From: Terriglobia bacterium
Lineage (GTDB): Bacteria; Acidobacteriota; Terriglobia; Terriglobales; Acidobacteriaceae
Length of the DNA stretch: 64,000 nucleotides
Direction: 5' to 3'
NCBI GenBank assembly: GCA_020072645.1
Contig: JAIQGK010000012.1
Span: 620,001-684,000, forward strand
The notes under the pieces were generated by a model. It had not been told where the DNA came from and searched no databases. It worked only from the letters and a program-made list of their open reading frames with translations. Position numbers and translations under genes: made by a program. Of the stretch, positions 27,701 to 35,659 are shown piece after piece (position 1 is the first letter of the stretch; each line of letters begins with the position of its first letter).

Positions 27701-29274
27701 ACCCGGGACTTTTTGCGGCCGCCGACCATCTGGCGCTTGTTTTTGTTGAGCAGCACCGCTATGAAGAAGCGGCTGACCTGATGCACAAGATCGTCAACCG
27801 GCTCGATGACCCGAGCCCTGCGCTGGGCCGCCTGGCGTGGATCCATCGGCAGGAGGGAAAGAAAAGACAGGCATTGATTGAGATAACAGCACTGATGACA
27901 GACGCTCCCTCGTATCGCTGGGGATGGAACGTTTTTATCGCGTGGCTGGAAGAAGACAAGGAATGGGGCACCGCGCGGCAATTTCTCGCTGAAATTCCGC
28001 CTGAAGTTCGCACGGATGTGCATTTTTGCCAGAAACGCCTGCTCTTACTGGAAAAAGCCGGCTTCACCGATGCCAAGCTCGATTCTGAATGGAGCACGCT
28101 GCTCGCCGATTTTCCAGAAGAGATTCCTCTACACCTGCTTCGTTATGACTTCTTGCACGAGCGGAAGCGGATATTTGATGCAATCGACGTGCTGGAAAAG
28201 GTCCGTCCGCTTGAACCGGACAACCCCTATCTGCTGGGCCGTTTTACTGAAGTGCTGATGGAATCCGGCAAGAAAAAAGAGGCCATTGAGACCTTGCTAT
28301 GTCTCTTCTTTGCCTCTGCTGAGCCTTCTGTATGGCCGCCCAACTATGCCTGGGAGGCGATCCGCAAAGCAAACTGTGAGGCAGATGCCTATGCCCAAGC
28401 TCGCGCAAAATTGGCCACGGGAGCACGGCCCACATTGCGTACGGTGGCGATTCTTGCCGATTATGCGTTTGACCGCAACGCTACGCAAAAACGAACAACT
28501 CAGCCAATCTGGCGCGAGTGGTTCCCTGACCCTGGCGCGCGTGAAGTGCTGGAATTGTTGAAAGCTCTTGATGCAAACGAACAGAATGCCCAGGCTCTGC
28601 GCAGTGAATTTTTGCAAAAGATGAATGATTTTGGCTATCGCAGAGTTGTGGCGAGATATTGGAAAAAGCATCGCGCACAAGTGGAATCAAATACCCGCGC
28701 GTGGGCGGAAACCGGACGCGCTCTCACTGCGCTCAAGCGCAGAAAACAAGCGCGTGAACTGCTGGGCCAATGGCGTAAGCGTACCGGCGTGCATATGTGG
28801 ACCATTACCAATCTGGTCACGTGTTACAACACATTCCGTCGCAAACAACTCCGCGAGATGGCCGCCACCTGCCATGACGCACTTGCGGGCCTGCCGCACG
28901 ACCACTGTGCGCGCTTTCTGGCCCACGTTGAAGCCGAATCATATGCGCTTCTCGGGGACAAAAAGGCATTTCTGGAGATATGGCAGCGCTACAAACCCGC
29001 CTACTTTACCGGAGCCACCAAAGAGGGTGAATGGTTCCAGAATGCACGCAGAAACCTGTTGCATGAGATTCCCCTGATGGCTGGATATTTGGAAAAAGAC
29101 CAATGGGTCAAAGCCAGAATGTTGCGTTGGCGTTGGCTCTGGAAGCAAAACGATTTCAAACTCCCGGCAATAAAACGCAGTCAAGGAAATTCCAACGTCA
29201 ATATACGCTGGATCTTCTGGTTGATCTGGCTCTTGCTCATGCTCGCCCGTTTTGCCGCAAATCGAGGACCTTAA
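24553..29274 (+). CDS. Giant TPR protein with embedded C39-like cysteine peptidase domain and C-terminal membrane anchor
   Basis: Only residues from about 39 (nucleotide 24667) belong to the protein; the earlier part is out of frame with 24044-24787. Residues 150-300 form a papain-like C39 fold: KHNACLPTSLSSAL (Cys at 25036), SAHAVAAVGLD (His at 25267) and LIIHDPQSF (Asp at 25321), in the order Cys-His-Asp. The following 1200 residues are TPR-like helical pairs (for example FQEAEDVLNEIARRHPDNSS and GQIEEALQRLDAAIRRDP). A hydrophobic segment WIFWLIWLLLMLARF sits 10 residues from the end. C39 peptidases cleave leader peptides after a double glycine, or act as plain peptidases; here no ABC transporter is attached. 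Target and partner are unknown. Confidence 0.85.
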   Translation: MAGSFAVGRAGLAGIARNAVCRAWTCHKLAEPSSRAGTAEILAQTAESGQSYENAVLACWYLCAAAETHTGEERRKLLERATYIADGLEKLAPLADRGTKSQIAYARIDIASMSDDHAGMERWAAEARSPFHRKVLENLRANPSGARIRLPFRRAIQKHNACLPTSLSSALASSDVHIDPDTMAGEITFGGTREWAAAEWLEKRGLVARFFSVTPEIAAKLIQNGIAFVMTLEEDFSAHAVAAVGLDEAAGTLIIHDPQSFRSTEYLLESIGQGQIPLGPLGTVIVPPGKAALVDQLLPAENTATISLHQSYRREMFLHGVTAARSVLEQAIARYPAHPVTQLMQALQELDEAQTGKALARYQQLAVVYPNAAYVRSNLLASCRSMQNTALMRGILADIVERGVLPGVESQQVWKYPPANYAIEYADLLRDSDETLDKARAIINSVIRRQPSYGPAWHVLADLLWHQRDIEGALFAYRVASCLNESNEHYATAFCDALSEAGREEEGLQWLENRVRTYGSSPHAVDTWVTWISSLEKLGHPGRALAASAEGLAKHPESPVLLAFVVPFQARMGQWDEAEALLSRLEQSGNLALFREAAVAFHKMRGDLEQSIQHAEEWVEELPLSMHARDELVLLIAKRDGDDATAALAKKWMAERPGHDHMESLYYRQLERAGVSRAKKYSVLRRRVKRNPEDAWTWREMGFHCLRQYDLADEKYRGRIKRRMESLIVQCDRTSPGHVSTLYLHADWQQAQGEWAHALDLWMNAIAHAPKTLYGYEHAWDCVSHLDAAKRQEVWESMQTLFLGSTGRLQIARNLVLMAAKRFGVAAAEKSISHWTTIRPDDPGAIEAYADLLLEHGHGRTDFERALAMIGPAIERFPYDSALRFSQADAFRKLGKFQEAEDVLNEIARRHPDNSSAQIQLARVQDRRGQIEEALQRLDAAIRRDPQNTSLFEVKIEILMRARRLKEAVTVINAALQNFPRVVHWRERSIHLLLECGDAEAAVQAARGGIVVYPDGAYLWLLLGRTLYDHRRFAAQGEIEAILRQSLALNPGLFAAADHLALVFVEQHRYEEAADLMHKIVNRLDDPSPALGRLAWIHRQEGKKRQALIEITALMTDAPSYRWGWNVFIAWLEEDKEWGTARQFLAEIPPEVRTDVHFCQKRLLLLEKAGFTDAKLDSEWSTLLADFPEEIPLHLLRYDFLHERKRIFDAIDVLEKVRPLEPDNPYLLGRFTEVLMESGKKKEAIETLLCLFFASAEPSVWPPNYAWEAIRKANCEADAYAQARAKLATGARPTLRTVAILADYAFDRNATQKRTTQPIWREWFPDPGAREVLELLKALDANEQNAQALRSEFLQKMNDFGYRRVVARYWKKHRAQVESNTRAWAETGRALTALKRRKQARELLGQWRKRTGVHMWTITNLVTCYNTFRRKQLREMAATCHDALAGLPHDHCARFLAHVEAESYALLGDKKAFLEIWQRYKPAYFTGATKEGEWFQNARRNLLHEIPLMAGYLEKDQWVKARMLRWRWLWKQNDFKLPAIKRSQGNSNVNIRWIFWLIWLLLMLARFAANRGP

Positions 29275-29436
29275 GGTTGAGGCGTTAGGCAGGCGCCCGA
29301 GTAGCCAGCCGAAATAGCTAACGAACTGGCGAAGAACCCGACAGCTTTTCCTTGGCATAAAGGCGAACAAATGGTAAATTTAGAGATTCGCTCCAGAGCG
29401 AAAAAGTGGGATGTTGAACGATCTTTGAAAATAAGC

Positions 29437-29463
29437 ATTCAGCAATTAGCACTCAGCAATCAG
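29437..29463. repeat. Dispersed CAGCAATCAGC-type repeat
   Basis: This stretch contains three iterations of an A-x-TCAGCA motif (ATTCAGCA, ACTCAGCA, ATCAGCC). The same motif occurs at 55704-55742 and within the palindromic element at 61230-61365, all in intergenic or gene-end positions. It is part of a repeat family scattered in the genome. Confidence 0.5.
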
Positions 29464-29749
29464 CCAAATTGAGTGAGGCTTCGCCTGATTTAGATCGTTC
29501 AGCTTCCGGTTGGCACCTGTCGCTCACGATGACAGTTTGTAGCGCGGCGGTTGTTGCGCCGCGCGGCTTCTTAAGCTTGCGACCCTCTGCCGAATCTCCC
29601 AGCCGAATGGCATGGGGATGAAATGGGGAGGTTTCAAATAAGTGCCTTTGTTTGCAATAACGGCGTATGGGGATCTATGGGGAGGAATCGCGTAAGTCCT
29701 TTAGACATTGGGACCGAGGGAGGGGGGAGGGGCGATGCAGTGGGATGGT

Positions 29750-29799
29750 ACGGACCGGGCGCATCCCTGACAGAATGGACCGGGCGGATACTTGACACT
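29750..29799 (+). repeat. Left inverted repeat of the insertion sequence
   Basis: It consists of two tandem units with the shared core GGACCGGGCG and ends TTGACACT inward. It pairs with 31077-31125 on the opposite strand, with roughly 80% identity by eye. Confidence 0.75.
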
Positions 29800-29834
29800 G
29801 TGAACGATGGCGGGCGCGAGTTAAGAAAGAGTGC

Positions 29835-31520
29835 ATGCCATGGAAAACGAGCAGTGTGATGGAAGAGAAGCTGCGGTTTGTCTTTGAGTATGAACAGGGG
29901 CAGAGGTCGATGACGGAGCTGTGCCAACGCTATGAGATCGCGCGGGAGACCGGGTATGTGTGGATCCGCCGGTATCGCGAGCGAGGAATCGAGGGGTTGG
30001 TAGAACGAAGTCGGGCATCCTTGCGGCATGGGAATCAGACACCAGCCGAGATAGAGCGGATGGTTCTGGAACAGCGGCAAGCGCACATGCGCTGGGGGCC
30101 GCGTAAGTTAAAACGGATCCTGGAGCGGGATGAGCCCGGGCGAGTGTGGCCGGCGGCGAGCACCATCGGAGCGCTGTTGAAGCGGGAAGGTTTGGTGATA
30201 GGGCGGCGCAAGCGGCGGCGGACCGAGCCCTACAGTGAACCTCTGGGACATGCCGATGGACCGAACCGAGTGTGGTGCGCGGATTTCAAAGGCTGGTTTC
30301 GAACCGGAGATGGACGACGGATCGATCCGCTGACGATCACAGATGCTCACAGCCGGTATCTGCTGAAGTGCCAGGCAGTGGAGAAGACGGACACGGCGCG
30401 GGTGCAGGCGATCTTTGAAGCGGCGTTTCGCGAGTATGGACTGCCCCAGGCGATTCGTACTGATAATGGGGCACCGTTCGCTTCGCATGCGATCGCGGGA
30501 TTGTCACGGCTGGCGGTGTGGTGGATCAAGCTGGGGATTGTGCCGGAGCGGATCGAAGCCGGGCATCCGGAGCAGAACGGAAGACATGAGCGAATGCATC
30601 GCACGCTGAAGCAGGAAGTAGCCCAACCAGCGGCAGCGAACTGGAGAGAGCAGCAACGAGTGATGGAGAGATTCCGTCAGGAATATAACCAGGTGCGGCC
30701 GCACGAAGCGTTGGCCATGCAGACGCCAGCTGCGGTGTATGAGGCGTCGGGAAGAAGTTTTCCGGTACGGCTGCCGGAAGTGGAATACCCGGACGAGATG
30801 CTGGTACGTCAGATAAAACACCAAGGGCAGTTTCGTTGGAAGAAGCAGGATGTGTTTTTGAGCGAAGTTCTCTGGGGTGAGCCAATCGGGTTGTTACCGA
30901 CTGATGATCGCTGGTTCACCGTTTACTTTGCCCAAATACCCATTGCAAGATTCGACAGTAAGCAACTGCGAGTGACGCTGTTGCCCAAAGCAGGGGTTGA
31001 CTACAAGGCTGATGCAGGGAAAGGGGAAGCGTCCCCATCCCCTGCACCCCCATCCCCTCAACCAAGTGGACCAGAAAGTGTCAGCTATGTGCCCGGTCTA
31101 AACTGTCAGGGATCCGCCCGTCCGTTCAGCGCCTATCGCCGAAATCGGAAAGCGAAAACCCACCACGGAGGCGCAGAGACGCGGAGGAGCCCGAAATCGG
31201 AACAGGGAAGGATGGCTCCGCAACGGCTTGCGACTGCTTTACCATTGCGGACGCCCATCTGCTATCGTCACCGCCTTACCGCTTCAGTGCCTTCCTTATC
31301 TTTGCCAGATGGTGCCAGCTATGCCGCAGCGCATGGTCTTCAATCACGAACTGAGCCGTCATGGGCGCGCCAAAGCTCAACGAGAATGGCGCAGCCTGAT
31401 CGAGTTCAGCATCGGTCAAGGCGCGTACCGCGGCGGCCGCTTCACGGCTGTTTTTGCGCAGCAGTTCCAGCGTTGCGGCCTTGGTCGCGGACGCCTGGTC
31501 CTGAGCGTGCTTGGCATTGA
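29835..31520 (+). CDS. IS481-like transposase running past the right end of its element
   Basis: The 561-residue reading frame has an N-terminal helix-turn-helix (residues 20-70: [34 protein letters not shown]) and an integrase core with the DDE triad visible in [22 protein letters not shown] and [16 protein letters not shown]. The conserved part ends near residue 392. The frame then crosses the right inverted repeat without a stop and continues 400 bp beyond the element, ending in the convergent methyltransferase gene. The C-terminal 160 residues are therefore not expected to be transposase. The start at 29835 follows AAGAAAGAG; an ATG at 29859 is an alternative. Confidence 0.85.
   Translation: MPWKTSSVMEEKLRFVFEYEQGQRSMTELCQRYEIARETGYVWIRRYRERGIEGLVERSRASLRHGNQTPAEIERMVLEQRQAHMRWGPRKLKRILERDEPGRVWPAASTIGALLKREGLVIGRRKRRRTEPYSEPLGHADGPNRVWCADFKGWFRTGDGRRIDPLTITDAHSRYLLKCQAVEKTDTARVQAIFEAAFREYGLPQAIRTDNGAPFASHAIAGLSRLAVWWIKLGIVPERIEAGHPEQNGRHERMHRTLKQEVAQPAAANWREQQRVMERFRQEYNQVRPHEALAMQTPAAVYEASGRSFPVRLPEVEYPDEMLVRQIKHQGQFRWKKQDVFLSEVLWGEPIGLLPTDDRWFTVYFAQIPIARFDSKQLRVTLLPKAGVDYKADAGKGEASPSPAPPSPQPSGPESVSYVPGLNCQGSARPFSAYRRNRKAKTHHGGAETRRSPKSEQGRMAPQRLATALPLRTPICYRHRLTASVPSLSLPDGASYAAAHGLQSRTEPSWARQSSTRMAQPDRVQHRSRRVPRRPLHGCFCAAVPALRPWSRTPGPERAWH
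31077..31125 (-). repeat. Right inverted repeat of the insertion sequence
   Basis: It has the same two-unit structure as the left end. A one-base deletion in the outer unit (CGGACGGGCG against CGGACCGGGCG) distinguishes it. The transposase reading frame passes through it. Confidence 0.75.
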
Positions 31521-32646
31521 TCTGTGCCACGGCATCCCAGCTAACGTCTGTAACGGCATTGCCACCGGCCACCGCACCCGCCACGTCAATCTCAATCGGG
31601 TACATGCTGGCAACATGGTTCACGATCACGCCAACGGAGCGATGGTCCGTGCTGGAGACCGGTAGATGCCACTCAGCTTCAGAGATTCCTTCAGCAAACG
31701 CGGCCAGTCCGGCAGCGCCTTGCTCAATGCGGTCAGCCAGCAGCGCAGCGCGACGGCTTGCCGGAGTCTCTTTCTTGAGCAAATGCGGCCCGGGAGCATC
31801 CTGAGCGCCGTTGCGAGTGGCAACAACCTCAAGGTATTCGGCGGCAACCAGCGTGGTGTTGCCGGGTGCGGCGTTGTGTTCCGCCCACAGGCGGATAAGT
31901 TCACTGCGCAGCACCTTCTGCCCGCTTGCGTCCAGCGATGCAAAGGCGCGCGTCATGGGGCCGTAATTGAGGCGGAAGAATTCCACCACCGCATCCGGCG
32001 GGAAGGGATATTCCAAGCGATACAAGCGCGGAGTGAGTTTCAGCGTGACGATCCCGTCGCTGAAGCGCTCACGCACCGTGGCTTCATCGCCCCACAGCGC
32101 GGGCGACGGCATGCCGGAAGGAGCAATGTGTCTGGCAATCGTCTTAAACATCTGGCCGACGAAACCGCCGGGCGTCCAGTTGGCCATGGCGATTGTGCCG
32201 CCGGGCCGGCAAACGCGCGTCAGTTCAGCCGCAACCAGTTCCGGACGCGGCGCAAACATCGCCCCGAACATGCTGGTCACCGCGTCAAACTGTCCATCTT
32301 CATACGGCAGCGCTTCGGCATCGCCTTCTTCAAAGTTGATGTCCAGTCCTTCAGCGGCGGCGCGCGTCCGCGCTTTCTCAAGCCAGTTGATTGCGATGTC
32401 GCAGCCAGTCACTTTCGCGCCCGCCCGGGCCGCAATCAGGGCAAGCTGTCCGGCGCCGCATCCCACGTCCAACAGCCGCGCTCTCGGCTTGATTCCAAGC
32501 CGCTGGTAAAATACCTCCGCGTCCTTTTCCATGTAGCGCGCAAAAACGTCGTAATCCCCGGTCATCCATGTCGCTTTCAGGCGGGTTTTAAGTTGATCAA
32601 AATCGGCATTCGTCAATATTTCTTTTGCAACAGCATTCGTCGTCAT
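31276..32646 (-). CDS. Fusion of SAM-dependent methyltransferase and DinB-like domain
   Basis: The 456-residue protein has a class I methyltransferase domain (residues 40-200) with the SAM motif [12 protein letters not shown] (58-69), GCDI and [13 protein letters not shown]. It is followed from about 300 by a four-helix DinB-type domain with histidines in VNHVASM and [14 protein letters not shown] that could bind metal. The ATG lies in the divergent promoter facing the AraC regulator at 32782, with 135 bp between. The methylated substrate is unknown. The 3' end is overlapped on the other strand by read-through of the transposase frame. Confidence 0.88.
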   Translation of the reverse strand: MTTNAVAKEILTNADFDQLKTRLKATWMTGDYDVFARYMEKDAEVFYQRLGIKPRARLLDVGCGAGQLALIAARAGAKVTGCDIAINWLEKARTRAAAEGLDINFEEGDAEALPYEDGQFDAVTSMFGAMFAPRPELVAAELTRVCRPGGTIAMANWTPGGFVGQMFKTIARHIAPSGMPSPALWGDEATVRERFSDGIVTLKLTPRLYRLEYPFPPDAVVEFFRLNYGPMTRAFASLDASGQKVLRSELIRLWAEHNAAPGNTTLVAAEYLEVVATRNGAQDAPGPHLLKKETPASRRAALLADRIEQGAAGLAAFAEGISEAEWHLPVSSTDHRSVGVIVNHVASMYPIEIDVAGAVAGGNAVTDVSWDAVAQINAKHAQDQASATKAATLELLRKNSREAAAAVRALTDAELDQAAPFSLSFGAPMTAQFVIEDHALRHSWHHLAKIRKALKR

Positions 32647-32673
32647 CCGTGGCCATCTCCTTAACCTATGTTG

Positions 32674-32688
32674 GATCGGCGTTCGATC
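32674..32688. promoter_or_regulatory. Short inverted repeat in the AraC/methyltransferase promoter region
   Basis: GATCG-gcgtt-CGATC is a perfect 5-bp inverted repeat with a 5-bp spacer. It sits between divergent genes, 28 bp before the methyltransferase start on the minus strand. Its role as an operator is a guess. Confidence 0.35.
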
Positions 32689-32781
32689 TGTTTACACTAT
32701 GGGCTTATGCGGCCTTGAATACTTGATCGAGCGTCCCGTATCCTTGGCCCAAACACCTATAATGGCAGTGAGGCTGTTCTG

Positions 32782-33801
32782 ATGGATGTGCTTTCCGATG
32801 TGCTGAGGGTCGTAAGGCTCGACGGCGCGCTTTTCTTTCATGGAGAGTTTTCAGCGCCTTGGTGTTTCAGGACGTCTGAATCAGCCGCGATCACGGCATG
32901 TCTCTCGCCCCAGTCGGGGCACCTGATCATCTATCACTTCCTCACGGAAGGCCGCGCCTACGCCAAACTTGAAGACGGAACGCGGGAAGAGTTGACCGCC
33001 GGCGACATCGTGGTCTTTCCCCACGGCGACGCCCACTTTATCGGCAATGGCCCATCTGTAAAACCAGTGGATTCATTCAAGACTTTTGGCCCCAACCTCA
33101 CTGAGGGAGTCAAGGTCGCGCGTTATGGCGGAGGCGGAGAGCTTACCCGCTTCGTCTGCGGCTTCCTGGCCTGCGAACCGCGCATGAGCCAGGTCTTTCT
33201 TGCGGGCCTGCCGCCAATCCTGAAAGTGCATGTGGTCAATGAACCCTCAGGCGAGTGGCTGGAAAACTCTATCCGCTTTTCCGTCGGCCAGATGAGCGGC
33301 GCAAATGACGGAACCGGCCTGGTGCTCGCCAAGCTTTCTGAAGTGTTGTTCGTTGAGACCCTGCGGCGTTACATCACCAACCTGCCGCCGGACCAGATCG
33401 GCTGGCTTGCCGGCGCGCGCGATCCCTTCATCGGTCAGGCGCTGGCCCTGATGCATAAAAAGCCCGCTGATCCATGGACCGTTGAAGAGCTGGCGCGGCG
33501 CGTAGGTTTGTCTCGTACGCGATTTGCGTCTCGTACGCGATTTGCGGAGCGGTTCAACCATTTTCTGGGTGAGCCGCCCATGGCTTACCTTGCTCGGTGG
33601 CGCGTGAAGCTCGGCGCGGAGCTGCTTCAGTCAACCGAAGACAGCGTGGCTGAAGTCGCCGCCACCGTTGGATACGGCTCAGAGGCGGCCTTCAACCGCG
33701 CGTTCAAGCGAGAGTTAAATTGTCCTCCGGCCCAGTTCCGCCGCAAGCGCGTCTCTGCGCCGCCCGCGCAGGCTGTGCTAAAGAAGCGGCAAGGAGTGTG
33801 A
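32782..33801 (+). CDS. AraC-type transcriptional regulator with cupin domain and disrupted helix-turn-helix
   Basis: The 339-residue protein has an N-terminal cupin effector domain (residues 15-170: HLIIYHFLTEGRAYAKLEDG, AGDIVVFPHGDAHFIGNG) and a C-terminal AraC double helix-turn-helix (about 225-325, with VAATVGYGSEAAFNRAFKRE). In the first helix-turn-helix the sequence reads VGLSRTRFASRTRFAERF: the 18-bp unit at 33511-33528 is repeated exactly at 33529-33546, adding six residues in frame. The family pattern is VGLSR-x-x-FAERF. The insertion may impair DNA binding. It is divergent from the methyltransferase-DinB gene, its likely target. Confidence 0.9.
   Translation: MDVLSDVLRVVRLDGALFFHGEFSAPWCFRTSESAAITACLSPQSGHLIIYHFLTEGRAYAKLEDGTREELTAGDIVVFPHGDAHFIGNGPSVKPVDSFKTFGPNLTEGVKVARYGGGGELTRFVCGFLACEPRMSQVFLAGLPPILKVHVVNEPSGEWLENSIRFSVGQMSGANDGTGLVLAKLSEVLFVETLRRYITNLPPDQIGWLAGARDPFIGQALALMHKKPADPWTVEELARRVGLSRTRFASRTRFAERFNHFLGEPPMAYLARWRVKLGAELLQSTEDSVAEVAATVGYGSEAAFNRAFKRELNCPPAQFRRKRVSAPPAQAVLKKRQGV
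33511..33546. repeat. Exact 18-bp tandem duplication inside the AraC gene
   Basis: Two adjacent copies of TCTCGTACGCGATTTGCG, in frame, encode SRTRFA twice within the recognition region of the first helix-turn-helix. Confidence 0.95.
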
Positions 33802-33828
33802 GTGGCGGTATGTCCTCCGCTCAGACAT

Positions 33829-34629
33829 TCACAAAGATGACTCACGGTGAAGATGCTGAGACGCTGAAAAAGGCAGCGCAGCCTGTCTCGCATTTGGCAG
33901 CGGCTTGCCGACCGGAATCGGTTCTTCACGGTACAGGCGTACGGTGTTGCGCACAGCGGAAATCACCATAATCAGCAACATGCCGGAGATGCCAAGCGTT
34001 CCAGCAACATCGAAGAACCGGTGAGCGCGCCCAAACAGATGCACGGTGGACTTCCACAGCACCGCGAGGTTGCCAATGGAGAGCAGGATGCGCAACTCCG
34101 TTGGTCCCATTTTGTAGTACGAAATTTTGAAGTCGCCCAGAGCATACGTGGCCAGATAAATTTCAACTGACAACATCAGATAAGCAATGAGCAAGCCAAG
34201 CGCAACCGCAGGCGACATGTATCCGGAAAGCGCCAAGCCGCCAAGAAGAAAGAACGCGCTGAAGGCGTCCACAATGTGGTCAACGTAAAAGCCGTAGCGC
34301 GGACGCGAGTGATCACGAAAGCGGGCCAGCGTTCCGTCCAGCGAGTCGCCCAGCCAGTTGAGCGCCAGGCAAAGCACAACCACGACCAGACCAAAGCGAT
34401 TGCTGGCCGACCACCAGTAAGCCGCGCCGGCCGCCGCCATGGAAAGCAAGCCGAGCAGCGTTAGATGGTCAGAGTTGATCCAGGCCGGCGTTCTGGTCGC
34501 CAGCCAGATCAGGGTGCGTTTTTCCGCGTTAGCCAGGAAGCTTTGCTGTATCCGCTTGGCTTCCCGGAAGTTGGTCTTGCTTGAGCCAGGGTTAGGAATG
34601 GTTTGGGTAGATGGCCGAGTGTTGAGCAT
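33829..34629 (-). CDS. CDP-alcohol phosphatidyltransferase family membrane protein
   Basis: The 266-residue integral membrane protein carries the family motif DSLDGTLAR, then G-FYV-D-HIV-D, which coordinates two metals and the CDP-alcohol; nine residues separate AR and G where eight is the usual count. Five or six hydrophobic helices surround it. It transfers an alcohol phosphate such as inositol or glycerol phosphate onto a CDP-linked lipid, or the reverse; the product cannot be told. The ATG at 34629 follows GGAGGTGA; an upstream in-frame start at 34791 adds 54 unsupported residues. Confidence 0.88.
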   Translation of the reverse strand: MLNTRPSTQTIPNPGSSKTNFREAKRIQQSFLANAEKRTLIWLATRTPAWINSDHLTLLGLLSMAAAGAAYWWSASNRFGLVVVVLCLALNWLGDSLDGTLARFRDHSRPRYGFYVDHIVDAFSAFFLLGGLALSGYMSPAVALGLLIAYLMLSVEIYLATYALGDFKISYYKMGPTELRILLSIGNLAVLWKSTVHLFGRAHRFFDVAGTLGISGMLLIMVISAVRNTVRLYREEPIPVGKPLPNARQAALPFSASQHLHRESSL

Positions 34630-34981
34630 TTTTTGAATCACCTCCGATTCACGATTCCGCTTGCGACCCGCGGTGAGGGATGGAAGAAAGCTTGGAAGGA
34701 GCTGCGCTTTCCGCCAGTTCCCGCCGCAGTCGCTTGCTATGACGGCACTTTGCTCCCGGACGAAGTCAACCGGCAATGCACGCCGACTCATCCGCGGGTA
34801 AAACCGAGATCAACAGCTAAGCGCCAGAAAAGGCGATATTTAGGCGAGATCGAGAAGGACATAAACATAGCCGGATGCGGTCAACGCACCCAATCCCGCC
34901 CGCAGTCAGGGTGCGCAGCATGGTACGGGGCTGAAGAATATCCTTGAGCAGCGGGGACGGCAGGCAGCAGAATGAGAGACC
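34630..34981. other. Intergenic region, 352 bp, divergent promoters
   Basis: It separates the CDP-alcohol transferase (minus) from the VOC protein (plus). The strong ribosome-binding site of the former is at its left edge. I see no conserved coding sequence or structured RNA. Confidence 0.45.
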
Positions 34982-35371
34982 GTGTTCACTTATAAAGGCG
35001 TCGACCACATTGCGCTGGTAACCAAGCGGCTGGCCGCCATGAAGACCTTTTATATAGAGAAGCTGGGAATGACCCTGGAGCAAGAGAGCAAATCAAAGGC
35101 CGGTTACAACATTGTTACGCTCCGGGCCGGGGAGTCGTTGATCGATTTGTTTGAAGCTTCGCCCACAAACCCTGCGCCCACGGCCAACCTGAGCGAAGAG
35201 CATATTTGTCTATCTGCCACAGGATCAAGCATTTACGACGTGATTGCCACCTTCAAGCGCAAAGGGATGGATCCCTCGCAGGCAGAGGTTAACACGGGGG
35301 CGAAAGGCAAAGGGCTCTCCATCTGGGTACGCGACCCGGATGGACACAAGATCGAAATCAAGATGGATTGA
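34982..35371 (+). CDS. VOC (glyoxalase/bleomycin resistance) family protein
   Basis: The 129-residue protein is one vicinal-oxygen-chelate unit: DHIALVTKRLAAMKTFYIEKLGM at residues 8-30, and GLSIWVRDPDGHKIEIKMD at the C-terminus with the metal-ligand His and Glu in the usual places. Proteins of this size dimerise to form the active site; the reaction (lyase, isomerase or dioxygenase) cannot be assigned. It starts with GTG at 34982, with only a weak ribosome-binding site. Confidence 0.9.
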   Translation: MFTYKGVDHIALVTKRLAAMKTFYIEKLGMTLEQESKSKAGYNIVTLRAGESLIDLFEASPTNPAPTANLSEEHICLSATGSSIYDVIATFKRKGMDPSQAEVNTGAKGKGLSIWVRDPDGHKIEIKMD

Positions 35372-35480
35372 TGAGACAACCTGAAGCAAAAAGCACTGGC
35401 ATGGGCCTTAGTTTTGCACTAGAATTCGTGCACGCTGGCGATTGGGGTGGGGCGAGAAAAGCCTTTAAACATCGGGATCC

Positions 35481-35509
35481 GGACATGCACTTGTGCTTGG
35501 TACATGTCC
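35481..35509. promoter_or_regulatory. Inverted repeat upstream of the UDP-glucose dehydrogenase-like gene
   Basis: GGACATGCAC and GTACATGTCC form 10-bp arms with one mismatch around a 9-base spacer. It lies 150 bp before the start of the next gene and could be an operator or an RNA hairpin. Confidence 0.45.
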
Positions 35510-35659
35510 TAATACGATCTTGCGGTGTACTAAGTAAAAGCTTCTAATCACAACTGCTTGAGTTAGTCAGCACGGCAACATAAAAATTAAAGACCAGTTG
35601 GCGAACCCTCAATAACTTCCCCCGAGTCGCCGATGCTCTAGTTTTCTCCAGGAGAGTTT

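Larger units (their letters stand above)
29750..31125 (+). mobile_element. IS481-like insertion sequence
   Basis: The element of about 1.4 kb has a DDE integrase-type transposase gene between imperfect inverted repeats. The left end (29750-29799) and right end (31077-31125) share about 44 bp, including CATCCCTGACAG, ACCGGGC and TTGACACT on the left and their counterparts on the right. Each end holds two tandem units of about 21 bp (GGACCGGGCG...TGACAG), a usual arrangement for transposase binding. No target site duplication was found in the immediate flanks. The flanking 31155-31185 contains a CACGGAGGCGCAGAGACG repeat. Confidence 0.85.

Noticed and set aside
31666-32664. 332-residue open frame on the plus strand
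   Set aside because: Antisense to the methyltransferase-DinB gene; no motif.
34817-35083. 88-residue open frame on the minus strand upstream of the VOC gene
   Set aside because: It overlaps the VOC gene in antisense and the non-overlapping part shows no family or signal.
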